The position numbers and the translations under genes were made by a program. From Rhabdornis inornatus (taxonomy: Eukaryota; Chordata; Aves; Passeriformes; Rhabdornithidae): a stretch of DNA of 64,000 nt. The DNA lies in NCBI GenBank assembly GCA_013397075.1, contig VWZS01005946.1, positions 320,063 to 384,062 on the forward strand, in the 5' to 3' direction. Shown here in pieces: positions 36,301 to 50,083 of this stretch; the first letter of the stretch is position 1; each line of letters opens with the position of its first letter. Under the pieces are notes generated by a model that had not been told where the DNA came from, did not search any database, and worked only from the letters and a program-made list of their open reading frames with translations.

Positions 36301-38099
36301 TGTTGCTTTCCCATTTTCAGGTTCAGCGAGTATCAAATTGGAGCACATACCCCAGAGTCACTCACAGACACACAGAGGACAGGCAGTCACACACACTGAC
36401 ACTGACAAGCTGCCTTTACAGCACCCACACACAGGACTGACACAGGCAAAGGCACAGACAGATAAGTCCCCCCCCCACCTCCTTGTGGGCTTCTTCCACA
36501 GGCACCCCAAAATCACAGGTACCCCCACACAGCAGCCCAGACCTGAGGCCTTTCTACTTTCTAGCTGGTTGAGACTGAAGATTGTCAATTAATCACACCA
36601 CACAGACATTCCCCCACACACATGCACACTCATTCACAGTCCTGGGGAAGGTACAAACACTCACTGCCAGCAGCTGTAGGCACATGTGCTGTGACCTGTG
36701 GTCCTACCCCAGTCACCAGTACTCAGCCCTTAATCACAGCGGTCTCTCAGTAGCTGATTTTCAGGATAAATTAGTTTCCCCAGACCTGGTTGAGAATGGA
36801 GGGCCATGGCACAGAATCTTCTTGGTCCTCCTGTGGCTCTTCTTGCCCACAGATGGGATTGGGTGTGGAGAGTAGGCTGTCAGGACCCACACTAAGGACA
36901 GCAGCTGTGGTGATGGGGAGCTCAACTCTTCTAGATCCAGGAGGGCTGCTGGAGAGGGCTGGGCTGGGAGCAGAAGTACTCCTTTGGAAGTCTGCAGGTT
37001 TTCTTTACCTTTACTTGACCCATATGGTGTCGTTGTCTTCCCAACACCCATGATTTATTAGCAGCTTCTGTAAAAAAGTGCTCTCCTTTTTTTGCTGTTT
37101 CTTATTTCTGCCATTTTTCATGTTTCTGTCTTCCTAGCAGGTCAGGGCTCGCTATCAGCATGCACAGATACATTGGTGTGTCACATATATAGACATTACA
37201 GCACCTTATACTCTTCTCCCTGGACTGTGATCTTTAGCAGAATAATGCTGCAGAACAGCTGAGCCATCCTGTGTAGAGTTCTGTGAATGTGACTATGTCT
37301 TCTGTGGGGCTTTAAAGAGCTTATTCACTGGGGAGGGAATGAGGGAAGGAAGGAGAAAGAGGAGTTCAAAGACGTAAAATACTGTAGTGCCTAGGTTGTA
37401 GTAATTCAGTGGAATTCCCACCTAAGAAGAAAGGCAGAAACATTTCAGAGAACAGTCAGCCCAGAAATGTTTGGATTTTGCAACAAATTTTATTATTAAT
37501 TATCTTATTTTTTTTTTTTTGTGGTAAAGAGCAGGGGTAAAACTAAAATATTAAGAGTTTCCAAAAGCTGGAAATACCATTTGAAGGTCTGTGTACTCAG
37601 AGACAGATGGATGTAGTTCTGTGTAAGCAAGGCTTCTGTGCTTTTGTTTATGCCCATGCTACTTTTCCAGTGTGCCTGTCCATCCTCCTTTGCACTTACC
37701 TGATTCCAGCAGCTGCAATGAGCTCCTGATGGCCCAGTCATGCCCTCCTCCCCAGTGCCTGCTGCAGGATGCTAACAGTGAGGGGAGCGTACCACAGACA
37801 GACCAGGTGACTGAGCAAAGGGTGCATGGGAAGCCTGTGGTGATGCAAAGGCCTGAATGCAGGATGCTGTTCCCCTGTCTCCATGCAGAACACCCCATAT
37901 TCTCAACCTGCCTTCAGGAGCACCCAGATATTTCTAAGAGTTTAAGGAAATTAGCTTCTTCTTCTGGCTGTTTACTTGCATTTTCAGCTTGGAAAGCAGG
38001 CATGCTGGATAATGTGGAACTGAGACCTGAACTGCCTCGAGGCTCTCTAGAACTTCACATCCAGTGCTGTCAGGGCTGGAGTATTTCCAGCACAAAGCT
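33362..38099. other. unique non-coding sequence
   Basis: Contains a (TA)n tract at 33864-33890, a CA-rich low-complexity segment near 36355-36480 and a T run near 37508-37520. The longest open frame (36071-36592) runs through the CA-rich segment and is not credible. Confidence 0.5.
33864..33890 (+). repeat. (TA)n microsatellite
   Basis: AT/TA dinucleotide run with one C interruption at 33871. Confidence 0.9.
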
Positions 38100-39110
38100 G
38101 GCCAATTATTTCTCTCTCCTGTACGTGTGACCCTCTTTCAGAACATTGCCATTGCTAGTAAATGGTAAAAAAAGATAGTAAGCTTTGCAAGCAATGTGCA
38201 AGTGTGAACTGAGACCTCTCGGGTTTGCCGTCTCTGAACTTTCCTTGGCTTGTCTGTAGCTTTCTGTTGCTTCTCTTGGCTGTGGCAGCAATTCCTCCAG
38301 CTGATCAGGTGCCTGTGCCTGATCTCTTTTACTTTTGCTTTCCTTGGTGTGGTACAACCATAGTTTTTGCATAGACAGCAATGACAAGCTGCTACCCTAT
38401 GTGCAATGAGATTTATACAACAGCAACTTGATGACAAAGTCCTGACAAACCCAGGCCTGGCAGGACCAGAGCAGAGGCCTGAGAAGGACACAGGATGTGG
38501 CACAGAGGAGCACAGCTGCAAACAGATTGCCCATGGTCAGCTAAAGTGTGAACCTGAAGCTGGACGAACTGGGTTTAGGGGCAATGAACAGAACAAAGAG
38601 AGAACATACTGAGATGGCCCAGGGTGTGTTGAATTTGGGTGTAACATGGAGCTGCAGACCATCGTAGAAGAGAGCAGTATCTCATCAACATATATACAAA
38701 TTATTCCAAGTGATCCTAGAGGGACAAAGAAGAATTTATAACATGAACATTTGTCCTGGCAAAGGACTCTGGATGCTGAAAGCTCACAATAACATTCACC
38801 CATGACCTCCACCAGTGAGGAATTTCCAGAATACAAGGGACCAGTAGAAGGGTGAGCACAGAATCAAGGGAAGGGGTTAAATGAAGCAGAGATGCTATGT
38901 ATGTGTGTCTGTGTGTCTGTCTGTGACAATTTTTGAGCAGTACTCCAGCTACATTGCTAGTCATTTTTGCAACAATTAGAGAAGAAATAAAACTGAATGG
39001 TGTCTCAGTATTTTAATCATGCTAACAATAAATTTCTGGCTTTAATTCTTCCTTGATATACTTCCTTCTTGACCATAAACAATATTTTTAGTGTAACAAT
39101 GAACAATAGG
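38100..39110 (+). repeat. unnamed repeat A, copy 2
   Basis: Partner of 2630-3640 in the same orientation. Positions 38399-38713 are identical to 2879-3193. Six substitutions fall in the next 24 bases, followed by 82 identical bases, and then the two copies diverge strongly. This copy has a short TGTGTCTGTG microsatellite near 38900-38925 and an extra segment near 38210. The family is unnamed. Confidence 0.75.
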
Positions 39111-40404
39111 AAATTCAGAAGTTTTTTTTCACATCCATGCACAATGCATTACAAGAGACTGTGTGCTCCATCACAGGAAATACAGGAAGAAATACAGAAG
39201 GTCTGTTTTTTGTGTCCTACTACTACCACTCCTATTAATGCATTTTTTGCCCCTGAAGAGCAAAATACATCCAGATGATTCTGTTACCTATTTTAAGATT
39301 TTCTTCTGCATGCTTTTTGGAAGACCCAAAAAGCTGGGAGAAAGAGCGAGTTGGAAGGTATGGTTGTAATACGAGGGAAGTAAGGGCTTATTTGTCTCCA
39401 TGACAGTTGGGCTTTTTTTCAGTTTTTAAATTATTTTCAGTGTATGCATTAGAAAATCTGTCCATAGGTTTTCAGAACCTGGTTGGGTGACAGTGGATAT
39501 TCCCAGAGAGTAAACACCAGCTAAAGATGCACTTTAGTGTTAGAGTCAAGCCACAAGAAAGGCTTTAATCTTTTTTTTCCTTCCCATCTTCCACTTCCCT
39601 GAACTGCTCATAGCCCTGCCGTGAACTTCAACTCTGCACAGTGCAATCTACTTCCCCAGATGTGTCACTAAATAGATAGCAGTCCCTGTCAGAAAGAGTT
39701 TTCTGTGAAATGTGCTGTCAGGGAAAGTTTTCCAAAAGCCCTGAGAATAAAAATGTCCCTTCTCAATGTGACTATAAAAATGTTGACAGATGGCTGAGTT
39801 TTCCATCTTCCTTCCCTACCTCCCACGTTTAGTTCAGAAGAGTCCTGCCTACATGAATCCAAAGCACACTATGAAATGTTCTTCAACTTGCCATTTGTGT
39901 TTCTGCCAGGAGGAAGCCAAAAACAGTGAAACCAGAATGCCAAAGGACTTCCTACCAACTGTGTGAGCCTCCCTCAACCTAGTGCAGCTATTTACATATC
40001 CCAGTCTTTCCTCACTATCCATCAGGGTTTAGAAGGTTTGCACCACTCCTCCAGGAAACTTCCAAGCAAAGCATAAGATTGAAAAAAGTTTAATGATCCC
40101 TCTAGCAGAAGAAGGAAGGGTTTGTCTTTTCCTATATCTAACTCTGATAGATCTTCCCCATAAGAAAATTAATTGTCTCTGGGAAAGAATCAGTAAGATA
40201 ATAACACAAGACAGGCTGTGGTGCTCATATCCTCAGTGGTAGGTTATCAGCCCTGGGTGCAGAAGTGATGTAAGGAGAGGGAGAGGAGTGAGAACTTACT
40301 ACACTGTCATTAATTGCAGAAATTCCACCTTCTCCCAAACGAAACAAATATCAGGAACTCCGTAAGAGATAGCACACACAAAGCTGGTAATAACACAACT
40401 GCCC

Positions 40405-40440
40405 AAAAAAAAAAAAAAACGACAAAAAAAAAAAAAAAAA
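40405..40440 (+). repeat. A-rich tract
   Basis: Fifteen A, CGAC, then seventeen A, continuing as A-rich sequence to about 40470. No retroposed gene is identified in front of it. Confidence 0.85.
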
Positions 40441-41261
40441 GGAAACAAAAAAACAAGAAAGCAAAAACCAAACCAAGACAATCCCACCTCAAACCCACAG
40501 TTTAGACACTTTTGTTTTCCTGGCTCTTTGCTCTTCACTGCTAGCCTTCTGACTGTCAGCAGAGAATATAAGAGGTTTTTGGTCAAAAACATGATGAGAA
40601 TAAATTTACATAAGGAGCACACTGTTTATTGACTGATGGAATTACCCTTCCCTTTTGCTACATAATCACACAGAAAGAGATGCTGAGACAGCACAGTTGA
40701 AGTACTGTTGGAACAAAAGGAGGCATTTGAAATCCTTTTCAAAGTGGTACTGACATTTTTTTAGGATAAAATCAAAATTTCCCCCCTGGGGTTTTCAATA
40801 TCATGGGATGAAGATATACTTTGGCACCAATTTGTCCATTTAGTTCTTCCATCAAAAAAACACAGGAAAATGCTGACATGCCTTAGTTCATGAATCCCTC
40901 AGTAAATCTTTGTGGATTACACTTATGTCAAGTCCCACTGTGCCATTTGCGGTGTGCACGGTTGTTACATAACTTTGGTGTCACATCTTTTAGCATCACA
41001 GCCACTCATAGTGCAGCATGAAGCAGTGTTATGGCAGTGGTGATATTATTGATAATGAATCAAACTGCTATCTGAGCAGTAACTATAGCAGGCAGTCCAC
41101 TTCTGCAGACAAATCTGACAGACATGTCCTTTGTCTGGATGATGGCACAGACTTCCCATGTAGCACAAATGATCTATGGAAGAGATTTCCATGAACATAA
41201 AATTTCTCTACCCCTCAGTCCTTGTTTCCACATCTGTCTGATGCTACCTTCCTTCTGCCAA

Positions 41262-41310
41262 TGTGTGTGTGTGTGTGTATACATATATATATGTATGTAT
41301 GTATATGTAT
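41262..41310 (+). repeat. compound microsatellite (TG)n(TA)n(GTAT)n
   Basis: About 17 bp of TG repeats followed by TATACATATATATATG and GTAT repeats. Confidence 0.9.
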
Positions 41311-42622
41311 TATGCTCTTTCTGTAGACAGGTTGTCACTCTAGTAGATCATGGTATGAATTCTGTAAGAAAATCCAGTCTGTGCACAGCTCTGTGACATT
41401 CACCAGGGCCTAAAAGAGGATTTATCACAGCTAAAATCTAGGCAAAACAAAGGGACCTTTGGGTCATGAGAATTAAAAAATAAAAAGGAGCCATTTCAGC
41501 AGCCCATCCTGGTCTTCACATCAAATGGCAGGGCAGTGCCATCTTCTATCAGAATTAACAGCATCCTAGCAGTTGTACAATTAGGCAAACATGCAAATGT
41601 TATCTTTGAAAATATTTGGTCATGTTTGAAAATAAATCTTCCCAGGGATATGTATTTGGTTGTCTCTAGGTGCCTTAATCACCAGATAAGTTCCATAAAT
41701 GCTGTTATATCAATAATTTCTTCAATATTCAGGCAGTTCCTTCTCCCGCTCTCTATATATGTGTATGTGAGTGTATGGAGGGTCATATGTCAGCTATCCT
41801 ATCTGTAGTTTGTTGTTTACTTTGCATTTAAATGTAGACACGCTTAAGGTGAAACTTTTCCTGATTTTAGTTTTGTTGTCCAGAAACTTGCTCAAGATCC
41901 TTTGAAAGTGTTGCTGCAGCACAGTAAGGCAGACACTGTGGAAGTGATAAATAGCAAAGCACTGGAAAAGCAATAGAAGCCTAAGGACTGCCAGCAGCAG
42001 ACAGTATTCCTTACCTGATCATAAAACTCACATCCCCCATGAGATTCTTTTGCCTGAAGTAACCATGCATAAACTCTTCCATGTTACCCCACTCCAAAAC
42101 CTGTTCTTTACAAATAGAAGTAAAAAGCCATTCTGAGATGGCTGTCCAGATTCTGTCACAGACAGCACTACCAGTATGGTGAGCTATGCCTATGTGCCCC
42201 TGAGACTGTGGGATGGAGAAAAACAGTGTCAGGTTGGCTGCTCAGCACAGGGCCCATGTGATAATGCCAGTTTTTTGGAACCAAGAATAGGCTTTTTACT
42301 CCAACCTGCAGAGAAGCATGCAGCAACTCACAGCTGGGAAACTAACAGTAAGGTCCAACCACATGTCAAAAGCAGGCTCTGAAATGGCAGTGAGGTACCC
42401 ACTTTACTATTGACTCATCATCCTACTCTCTTCACCCAGTGCTGAAGACCATTACCAGTCTGGCGTTGAGTTTGATCAGCAGAGCTGCTTCAAACAAAGT
42501 ATGTTAAATCCATATAAATATGTGTGAAGTGTGTGTATGTATAAATATATATATTTATTTTTGTTCTTAAGAAAAATTGATTAAAACTGCAATAAACAGC
42601 AGTGATGTATCCCTGCACATTC

Positions 42623-42665
42623 ATTATTTATTATGTGACAAGATTATTATTCATTATGTGACGAG
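42623..42665 (+). repeat. two-copy tandem repeat, 23-bp period
   Basis: ATTATTTATTATGTGACAAG (42623-42642) and ATTATTCATTATGTGACGAG (42646-42665) differ at two positions. Each contains ATGTGAC; the second contains TGACG, a half CRE/ATF site. Confidence 0.85.
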
Positions 42666-45035
42666 ATTAATTTTTAAACTTTCTGGGCTTTATTGGACTG
42701 TTCTTGCTCTGTTGTTATACTGCTAATGCAGAGTGGTGAAAGAGACACAGCAGACACCCTGCAGGGCAAACACAAACATGTCCAGTAGTATATCTGATAT
42801 TATACTAGGCATAAACAAGAGGTTTATTTCTCTTCATTGTACCATTTTCTAGAGTGTAGCCTGAAAAAAAAACATGAAAACACTTACCAGGACAAGATGT
42901 TCCTGCCACTTCTCATTACTCCAAGCTGAAATACCGTGTTGCATCAGTGCAAAAATACCTGTATATCATTTGTGGTTTAAGCCCAGGCACCAAAGCACCA
43001 TGCAGCCCCTCGCTCAGACAGCAGGTTGTGGGAGAATAAAAGTGAGAAAACTCATGGCTTCCAATAAAGGTAATTTAACAGGGGAAGCAAAAGCCACAAA
43101 CACAAGCAAAGCAAAACAAGGAATTCATTCACTGCTTCCTTTGGGCAGGCAGCTGTTCAGCCATCTCTAGGTCAGCAGGGGCTCATCATGCCTTACGGTG
43201 ACTTGGCAAGACAAACACCACCACTCCAAACACCCTCTCTTTCGTCCTTCTTCCCCTCAACTTGAAATACTGAGCAGGATGTCACGTGGTTTGGAATAGC
43301 TCTTTGGTCAATTTGGGTCACCTGCCCACATAACACCAACTTCCTCCCCAGCTTGGCAGTACAAAAAGCAGAAAAGGTCTTGGCTCTGTGTAAGCTCTGC
43401 TCATCAATAACAAAAACATCTCTGTATTATCAACCCTGTCTTCAGCACAAATCCAAAACATAGTCCATATTTGACATAGGAAGAAAATTAACTCTAGTCC
43501 AGACAAATCCAGAACAAAGTCTCAGGCAGTGCCTGTGTCAGAACAACAGTTCTGCCTATTAGAGTGGATTAGAACAGAGGAATTGAAAAAAGGAAGAAAA
43601 TCATCACTTTCGCTGTGGTGATGATCTGTCCCTTAGGTGTCCCTTTGTGTATTTCAAGATGGGTCATTTTGAAAACCACAGACAAAACTCACAGTCACAC
43701 TTGTGCTTTTCCAGGAGTTGTTTTTTTTATACCTTTCACAGACTGGTACCAATCTGGTTTGGAAACTGTTTGGAAAACTTGAGGGATTATCTAAACATCA
43801 AAATTTATTCTTTTTGATTTGGCTATCTGTTCATAGAGAAACATTTCCAACGTATGCAGCCTGGTCACAACTGCAGTGCCAGCCTTCACAGTTGCTTCTG
43901 TTTCTCTATACAGACTCTTCCATATGTCTCCTTCCTAGCCTAATACACTAATGAAAAGCAGCAGCTATAGATAGGAGACAGGATACAGCAACCCTTAGAA
44001 AGGTTGAGGAAATGCACAGCATGTAGAACCAACAACTGTCCTTTAAGTACAAGGCAGTAAGAGGAAAGAACTGAGTCTAAGAGAGTAGTTTGAGGGGGTA
44101 CTGGGGCAGTTAAGCCACAGGAATGAAAGGAAAAAGGAAGATCCTGGCACTCCAGCCGGAGACCTTTGCTCTTGAAACAAACAGGAGATGGGGACCGTGC
44201 TGACATTAGCAGGATGCTGCAGCAAACCATGTTGCTTAACATTGATTGTCCTTGCTTTCCTCTAGTAAAAAGATTGCAGTAGATCTCTTTTTTTCAATCT
44301 AGTGTTACCGTTCAGCCTGATGTTCCTCCTGCCTCCAGCCTCTGTATCTCCTCTGAAATAATGGTCAAAAGGCACCTATATATTCCTGAGCTGGGTAGTT
44401 ATAGAAGCAGTAGTACAAACTATATTCCTGTATACATATTTATTACATTTCACTTTGCCTTTAATAAAGAATAAAATAGTGCAAAAATGCTTGCTTCAAG
44501 AATCCAGAACACTCTCCCATATCTTGACAGTCCATGTGCAACTATGGGAATCTTCATACTTTCCTGATAGTTTTGCCCCACAGTTTTCAAGAGGTGCTGT
44601 AATCCAAAACCTACAGTATTTGGCAAAACTACAGTCACCAGGAAAGTCAAGGCAGAGGTGCAACAGGGCAGAGGTGCAACAGTGCAGAGAAGAGAGAAAG
44701 TTGATCCAAAAGGATGCACACAGAGAGGAGATTTGCTTTTGACTAGAGATGCAGAAGTCAGCACATATTCCCTCACCATGCAGCCAAAGCAATACTTTTG
44801 GCAAGGTCACTTCTCTCCTCTCTGTCTTGTTTGTCTTAACACTAGCTGAGTCTATTTATTTATATTGGTATTACACTGGATCTTATAATCCCCATACCAC
44901 AGTAAAATCTGAAAATAAGGCTCTGATCATATTACGGGACAATAGTGCATATGCAATGACCACGTGCTGAAAACTGAATTGCTTGCACCCACCATTCCCA
45001 TTCCTTCCAGAGGTCATCCCAATTTTAAATCTAAC

Positions 45036-45088
45036 ATTGAAGATCCTAGAGGCCTTTTCCAACCTTAATGATTCTATGATTCCATGAT
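45036..45088 (+). mobile_element. CR1 LINE extreme 3' tail
   Basis: GATCCTAGAGGCCTTTTCCA, 'accttaatgattctatgattccatga': the last ~50 bases of a CR1 with the tandem ATTCTATG-type tail. Confidence 0.88.
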
Positions 45089-46290
45089 CACTGAAAAAAC
45101 AGTCTCCAAGGATTGTGTGGTTTGGGTCTCTGGTATGTACAAGCTTACCTAAAAACTACCCACTTTAAAAAAACAAATCTCCCGACAGATACTAATTTCC
45201 CTTGACTTTTCTGAGAGCAAGGAGAGAAGCCTGGCACTCCTCTGCACCACAGTGCAAATTCACTCAACTGCCATAAACAAATGCAGCCCCATTTCCACCC
45301 CCCCTCCCCCATATCAGTCCTGACATGTCTCTGCCTCAGAGACATGCAGGAAAGAGTTTAATTCAATTCACCCACAAATGTCAAAACTGGCAAGTTCTAG
45401 AACACTTTATAATGCTCCCTCAGAAGTGCCAGAATGAAACTTCGCAATGAAGCATTCAATAAAGAAAACTTAGCTGTGAACAGCTTCTTTAAGTGATTGG
45501 TACCTTCCCTGCAGAACAAATGAGAGCTTTCCCAGTAACTCTCAGGATACACCTGAAAATATTGGGCTCCATGTCCAAGCAGGAGCAGAGCCATTCTGTT
45601 GCTGCAGTCCTCAACTGTAACACAGAGAGGAAGAAACAGCAGGTGAGCTCTGCAGAGAGCACAGCACAACATAGCACTTCCCTTATTCTTGTACCATTCA
45701 CATATTGCTTCCCAGACAAAATGGATCAGATCGAAAAGTGAGTGAATGCTCTCTGTCCTGAAATGCCATTACACAGTAAAACATTACCAGGCAAGAGACT
45801 AAATTGGAAACATTGCACCAAATCTATTTTCATCAGGAAGGACTGCCTCATCTTTAATGCAAAATCAGCCTTGCTCAGGTTTCAAGCCTTCTTCAGACCT
45901 CCTTCTACAATTCAGTCACATCCTAGCCAAGAAATGGTGATTTCAGGCCTTGCCTGGCTGTTGTTGTGTCAAAGCACTGACTCATAAATAGTTAAAATAT
46001 TATTATGCTTTATAAGGATTACATATTAATAATTAAAAGGTGGCTTGATATTATTTAAATGTCTGAGAAACTATTTATTAATACAATTTAATAAAATATT
46101 CTCCCAGAAGACCCAATTTAAACCTATTTAAATATATATAAAATACACATGCAAGCATATCTTATTTCAAATAGCTGAGTACACCTTGGTTTTTATAAAT
46201 ACATGCCTGGGAACTGAGCTGGCTGGCATCCATTGAGCTTATTTATCATGGAGAACTGAGTTTGAGACACTGTCTTCTAACCAGACAATG
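45089..46290. other. unique non-coding sequence
   Basis: No gene recognised. The segment 45985-46165 is very AT-rich. Confidence 0.5.
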
Positions 46291-46345
46291 TAGAATTATA
46301 GCACCTTTTAGGCTGGAAAACGGCCTTAAGATCACCATGTTCAAA
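46291..46345 (-). mobile_element. CR1 LINE extreme 3' fragment
   Basis: TAGAATTATAGCACCTTTTA, 'ggctggaaaacggccttaagatcaccatgttcaa' is the reverse complement of a CR1 tail, cut after about 55 bp. Confidence 0.8.
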
Positions 46346-49300
46346 TGGGCATAATGGGATCCTCACTCAGGTTTCCTATGGTATTGTCATTTTTGATACA
46401 TATGACTAAGATACAAATATTCAAGCTTCTGTAGAAAATTTGAGTGGGAGAGTTTTTCTGATAGGTGAATGTACCACAGAAGAAAAAGGACTGTGACTGA
46501 GATAACACAGATTAATGTAGGAACACTGGCTGCCTAAAATTAGCCATTTTGTAGAGTAGACTGTTCCTTTGTTAAGTGACAATAAATAGGGTCCCCCTAT
46601 GGCTGGTGTTGCACAGTCTTCAAGCCAGAGACCCTGCATTCTGGAGTAAGAAGATAAAATAGGGGTGGGTGGCAGAAGCTCATCTGAAACTGGGGATACA
46701 CAGAAGTATTTGGCAGAAACAAAATCTCAGAAGCCCCATTCCAGTGTTCTGGTCAGCTGTGGTGCTGTTTGAGGTGGACCAGTGTTTTCTCTCTCTCCTG
46801 AGGTCCTCTGGTTCATATCAGCTTGGGTCATTAGAAACTAGTAAGGACAAAGCTCAAAGACAGTGATGCAAAACTGTAAACATAGAACAACATCCTAGGG
46901 TTTCATAAACAGGTGAAGTACTGAACAGATGTAACAACTGGTTCGACTCACATAGTTTTAAATGTAATTGGGTTCATCTGGCCTAACCTGTATTCTAAAT
47001 CAGACACAGTCATTCATCATTCCACTTGTGGAGAGCACTTACTGTTTTTAGAGCCCAAATCACATGGCCAGTTTTCAGATATCCACCTAAGAACATTAAC
47101 AATTCCTGCTTACAGTGCCCACTAGAAGTGTGGATGGAGACATGTACATCCAGCAAACAAGTTTGTATTACCCACTGTAGCAACAGAAGGCATCTGATTT
47201 TAATGGGAACACCATTTCTGACAATTCTGAGAATTAAGTCCTATATTTCTGACAAGACACTATCTACATGTAGCAGTAATGACTGATCTGTAGACCTGCA
47301 TTTAGGATCAATGGTATGGCTGCTTTCAGGTTTGAGAATGGAAGAGGAGAAGATCTGGGCTGTTCTCAAACTAGTCTGTATTTTTCAATAATTGTGTGGA
47401 TGAAAACAGCTGAAAAGGGATGATACAGAAGTATAACACTAATGAGCTCTATTAGTAGGGGGTAATGATAATAAAGGGAAATTAAGCAAATTTGCACAGT
47501 GTGGGAGAGAGCTTCAGGTGCAGATAAACATATCAACAACTCTGTGATGAGGTCAGACAGGAAAACTATGCTGCAGAAATAGATCACTGTAAATGGAGGC
47601 TGACTGGCTGTCATTTCTACCAAAACTTCTCTGAGAAAGAAACATCTTTAAAGTAAAGACTTTTGGCACAAAGTGGGAAGGCATCTTGTACAAGGGTCTT
47701 TACATATTCCTATTGCTTTGCGTAAGTGTCTGCAGCCACAGCTTGAAACAACATATCAAAATAATAGACCTCCAAGCTAACCTGGAATGGACTCCTTATC
47801 AGAATCCTTATCAAAGATCCTTATCAGAATCTTTGTATTCCAGGTGCAGTGCTTTTCCAGATTTGTTAAGGCTGTTGTGTCTGATGATAGATTGGAACCC
47901 TGCTGCCTCCTTTCCAGACTTCTGAAACTTTTTTATAAACCTATAAGATCAGGAGCTCTACCAAGAGCCAGTGGTATAGCAAGACTGCATGAAGGAAAAG
48001 AAAACACCCAGGCTATCACCTGGCCTATAGTCAAGCCAATAATAGAGCACAGTGAGTAGAGGAGCACTTTTAAAGGGGAAGAAGGAACCATGCGCAATTT
48101 GTGCTTTCATCATACCTACCTCATGGCTGGCTGAACTGGTGTCTTTTCCTGATCACTTATTTTCTAGACAAAGGAAACGCACAAGTGTTCCTTTGTCTGG
48201 ATTTCAATGAAGCATTGAGCAGATATGAAGCTTTCACCTAGGACAGAGACAATGAGAATTACCCAAAGAATTTTCAGGAGAGAAGTCCCAGAGACTACTG
48301 GCAAAATAAGGGTAAGAGCAAATAGCACCAAAAGAATTGACCTCGAAGAATATATAAGACCTGAGTCAATTTCAGGGAAATTATGTACACCACACCAGTG
48401 CTGTTGTGTGGCACAAAGTTTCCAATATAAACAAGTTTGTTCCATATCTGGGAAAAGATGATGAGGGGATGATAACTTTCATGATTTCTGGTGTCCGATC
48501 AAGGGCTGAGTGTAAAATATTTTTTTTTCTACTCATAGTGACTCAGATTTGAGTGTCTTGCTTTCATCTAACTGAGAGAAACTTTTTATTAAAAGTTTAA
48601 AGTAATTATTCTTTGAAACCTCTGTCCTTTTATCAAGTTTGCTGAAATCAACTGACAAGTTCAAAATTTTCAAAGGGAACAGAAAAATTAGTATGGTTTT
48701 TCTGCACATCTCCATACATTATTACATCACCTTTCTCCTCTAGAAAGCCTGATATAAAATATTCATGTATATATAAATGATGTACTAAATTATTTCTAAT
48801 GTAGCACACAATGTATTTAATTATAATTAAATATTAATATAATGTTATGAAGAAGCACATTAAAAATAGCGTCTGAAAGGCTGCCACAAAAGAATGTTCT
48901 GTGTTGCTACTGAACATAAGAGCTGTCGTGTTTTAACCTCTGCTTGCAAGCAAACCTTTTGTTTGATACTAAATTTGGGAACTCCCTTTGCTGAAGGACA
49001 ATGGAAAAGAAGATTGGGTGAGCTGGCCTGGTTATCTTCGCTTTTGTTGTTTCTTGCAAGGTTAACTCTGTTTTCCTTGATGACAAGAAAAATACACCAA
49101 GGACAGAGGAAAGCCATCGAAAATACAGCTTCTGTGGCCTAGCACCAAGGCACCAACTTTGCAGAACCCTTGTGCTGATCAGGGCACAACCAGCACCTGT
49201 GCTGATTGTCTCAGACTTTGTATTTGATTGCTGTCCTCAGATTGCTGTCCTCACGCACACCATTAAAAACAATTAAACTACAAACCTAGCTACACACAAG

Positions 49301-50083
49301 CTGTGTTGGCTGCACAGCCTCTTCCAAGCAGAGGACAGATATTAAATTGTGTTTTGCTAGCTGAAGCAAGTCCTCTGTATTTGTCAACCGTAGCAGATGC
49401 ACAAAAGCTTTTCTCCAAGAGGCGTCTAAACACTGCAAACCTAGACCAAATCAATATTGTCTGCAGCAGGGTGCATCAACTACAGTTTAGGCACTAATGA
49501 GAATAAAGAGAGGAAAATGGAGGTGGAGGGAAAGGTAATGAAGCCAGGCAGCCAAAATAATTCCTCTCTTTCCCAGGTTACTACTCCAGGATACCGACTG
49601 TATTGCATCCTCTCTAGTTAGCTAGCTAGAAATCATTATTTAGAGCAAGGGAAAAAACAGGAGGAGGAAAGAAAAAAAAAACAAACCTGGTTGTCTTTTT
49701 TTCCTTTGCTGAGAGATCAGACTCCCAAAAACAAATTCTGTAACCTGGACATTCAGCAGTTTCCCTGGCTCAGTGAGCTAATCAGAAGACCTAACTGTCC
49801 AGTTGAGGTCAAAGGAACACTACTCAAATAAAATGTGTCCTCAGCTGGGTAAAATATTTTCACAAGAATGAAATTGCCCTGTAGCATGGAAACCAAATGT
49901 TTCAGAAAGTACCTGTTTTGCTTTTGAAACAAGTGACATAACCAGATACAGAGAAAGTAGGCATCTTGTAGGGCATTCAGCTTTAACTTTTCCTGGTGTA
50001 CTCCTTTACTTCCTGTGTCTATTCTCTCTTATCCTGCAATCCCTCTCCTGTCTTGTTCCTTTTCAAAAGAGGAACCAGTTGTT
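46346..50083. other. unique non-coding sequence
   Basis: No recognisable gene. It contains a triple GATA-type motif cluster (47793-47825) and an AT-rich stretch near 48750-48860. Confidence 0.5.
47793..47825 (-). promoter_or_regulatory. three GATA-type motifs at ~12-bp spacing
   Basis: TCCTTATC occurs at 47793, 47805 and 47818; on the minus strand each reads GATAAGGA. Spacing of 12-13 bp places them about one helical turn apart. No neighbouring promoter is identified. It may simply be a small tandem duplication. Confidence 0.3.

Larger units (their letters stand above)
39111..45035. other. unique non-coding sequence
   Basis: No supportable gene in about 5.9 kb. It holds an A-rich tract (40405-40440), a compound microsatellite (41262-41310) and a short tandem duplication (42623-42665), each listed separately. 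Confidence 0.5.

Noticed and set aside
36071..36592. 173-codon open frame
   Set aside because: It passes through a CA-rich low-complexity segment and has no domain or splice context.
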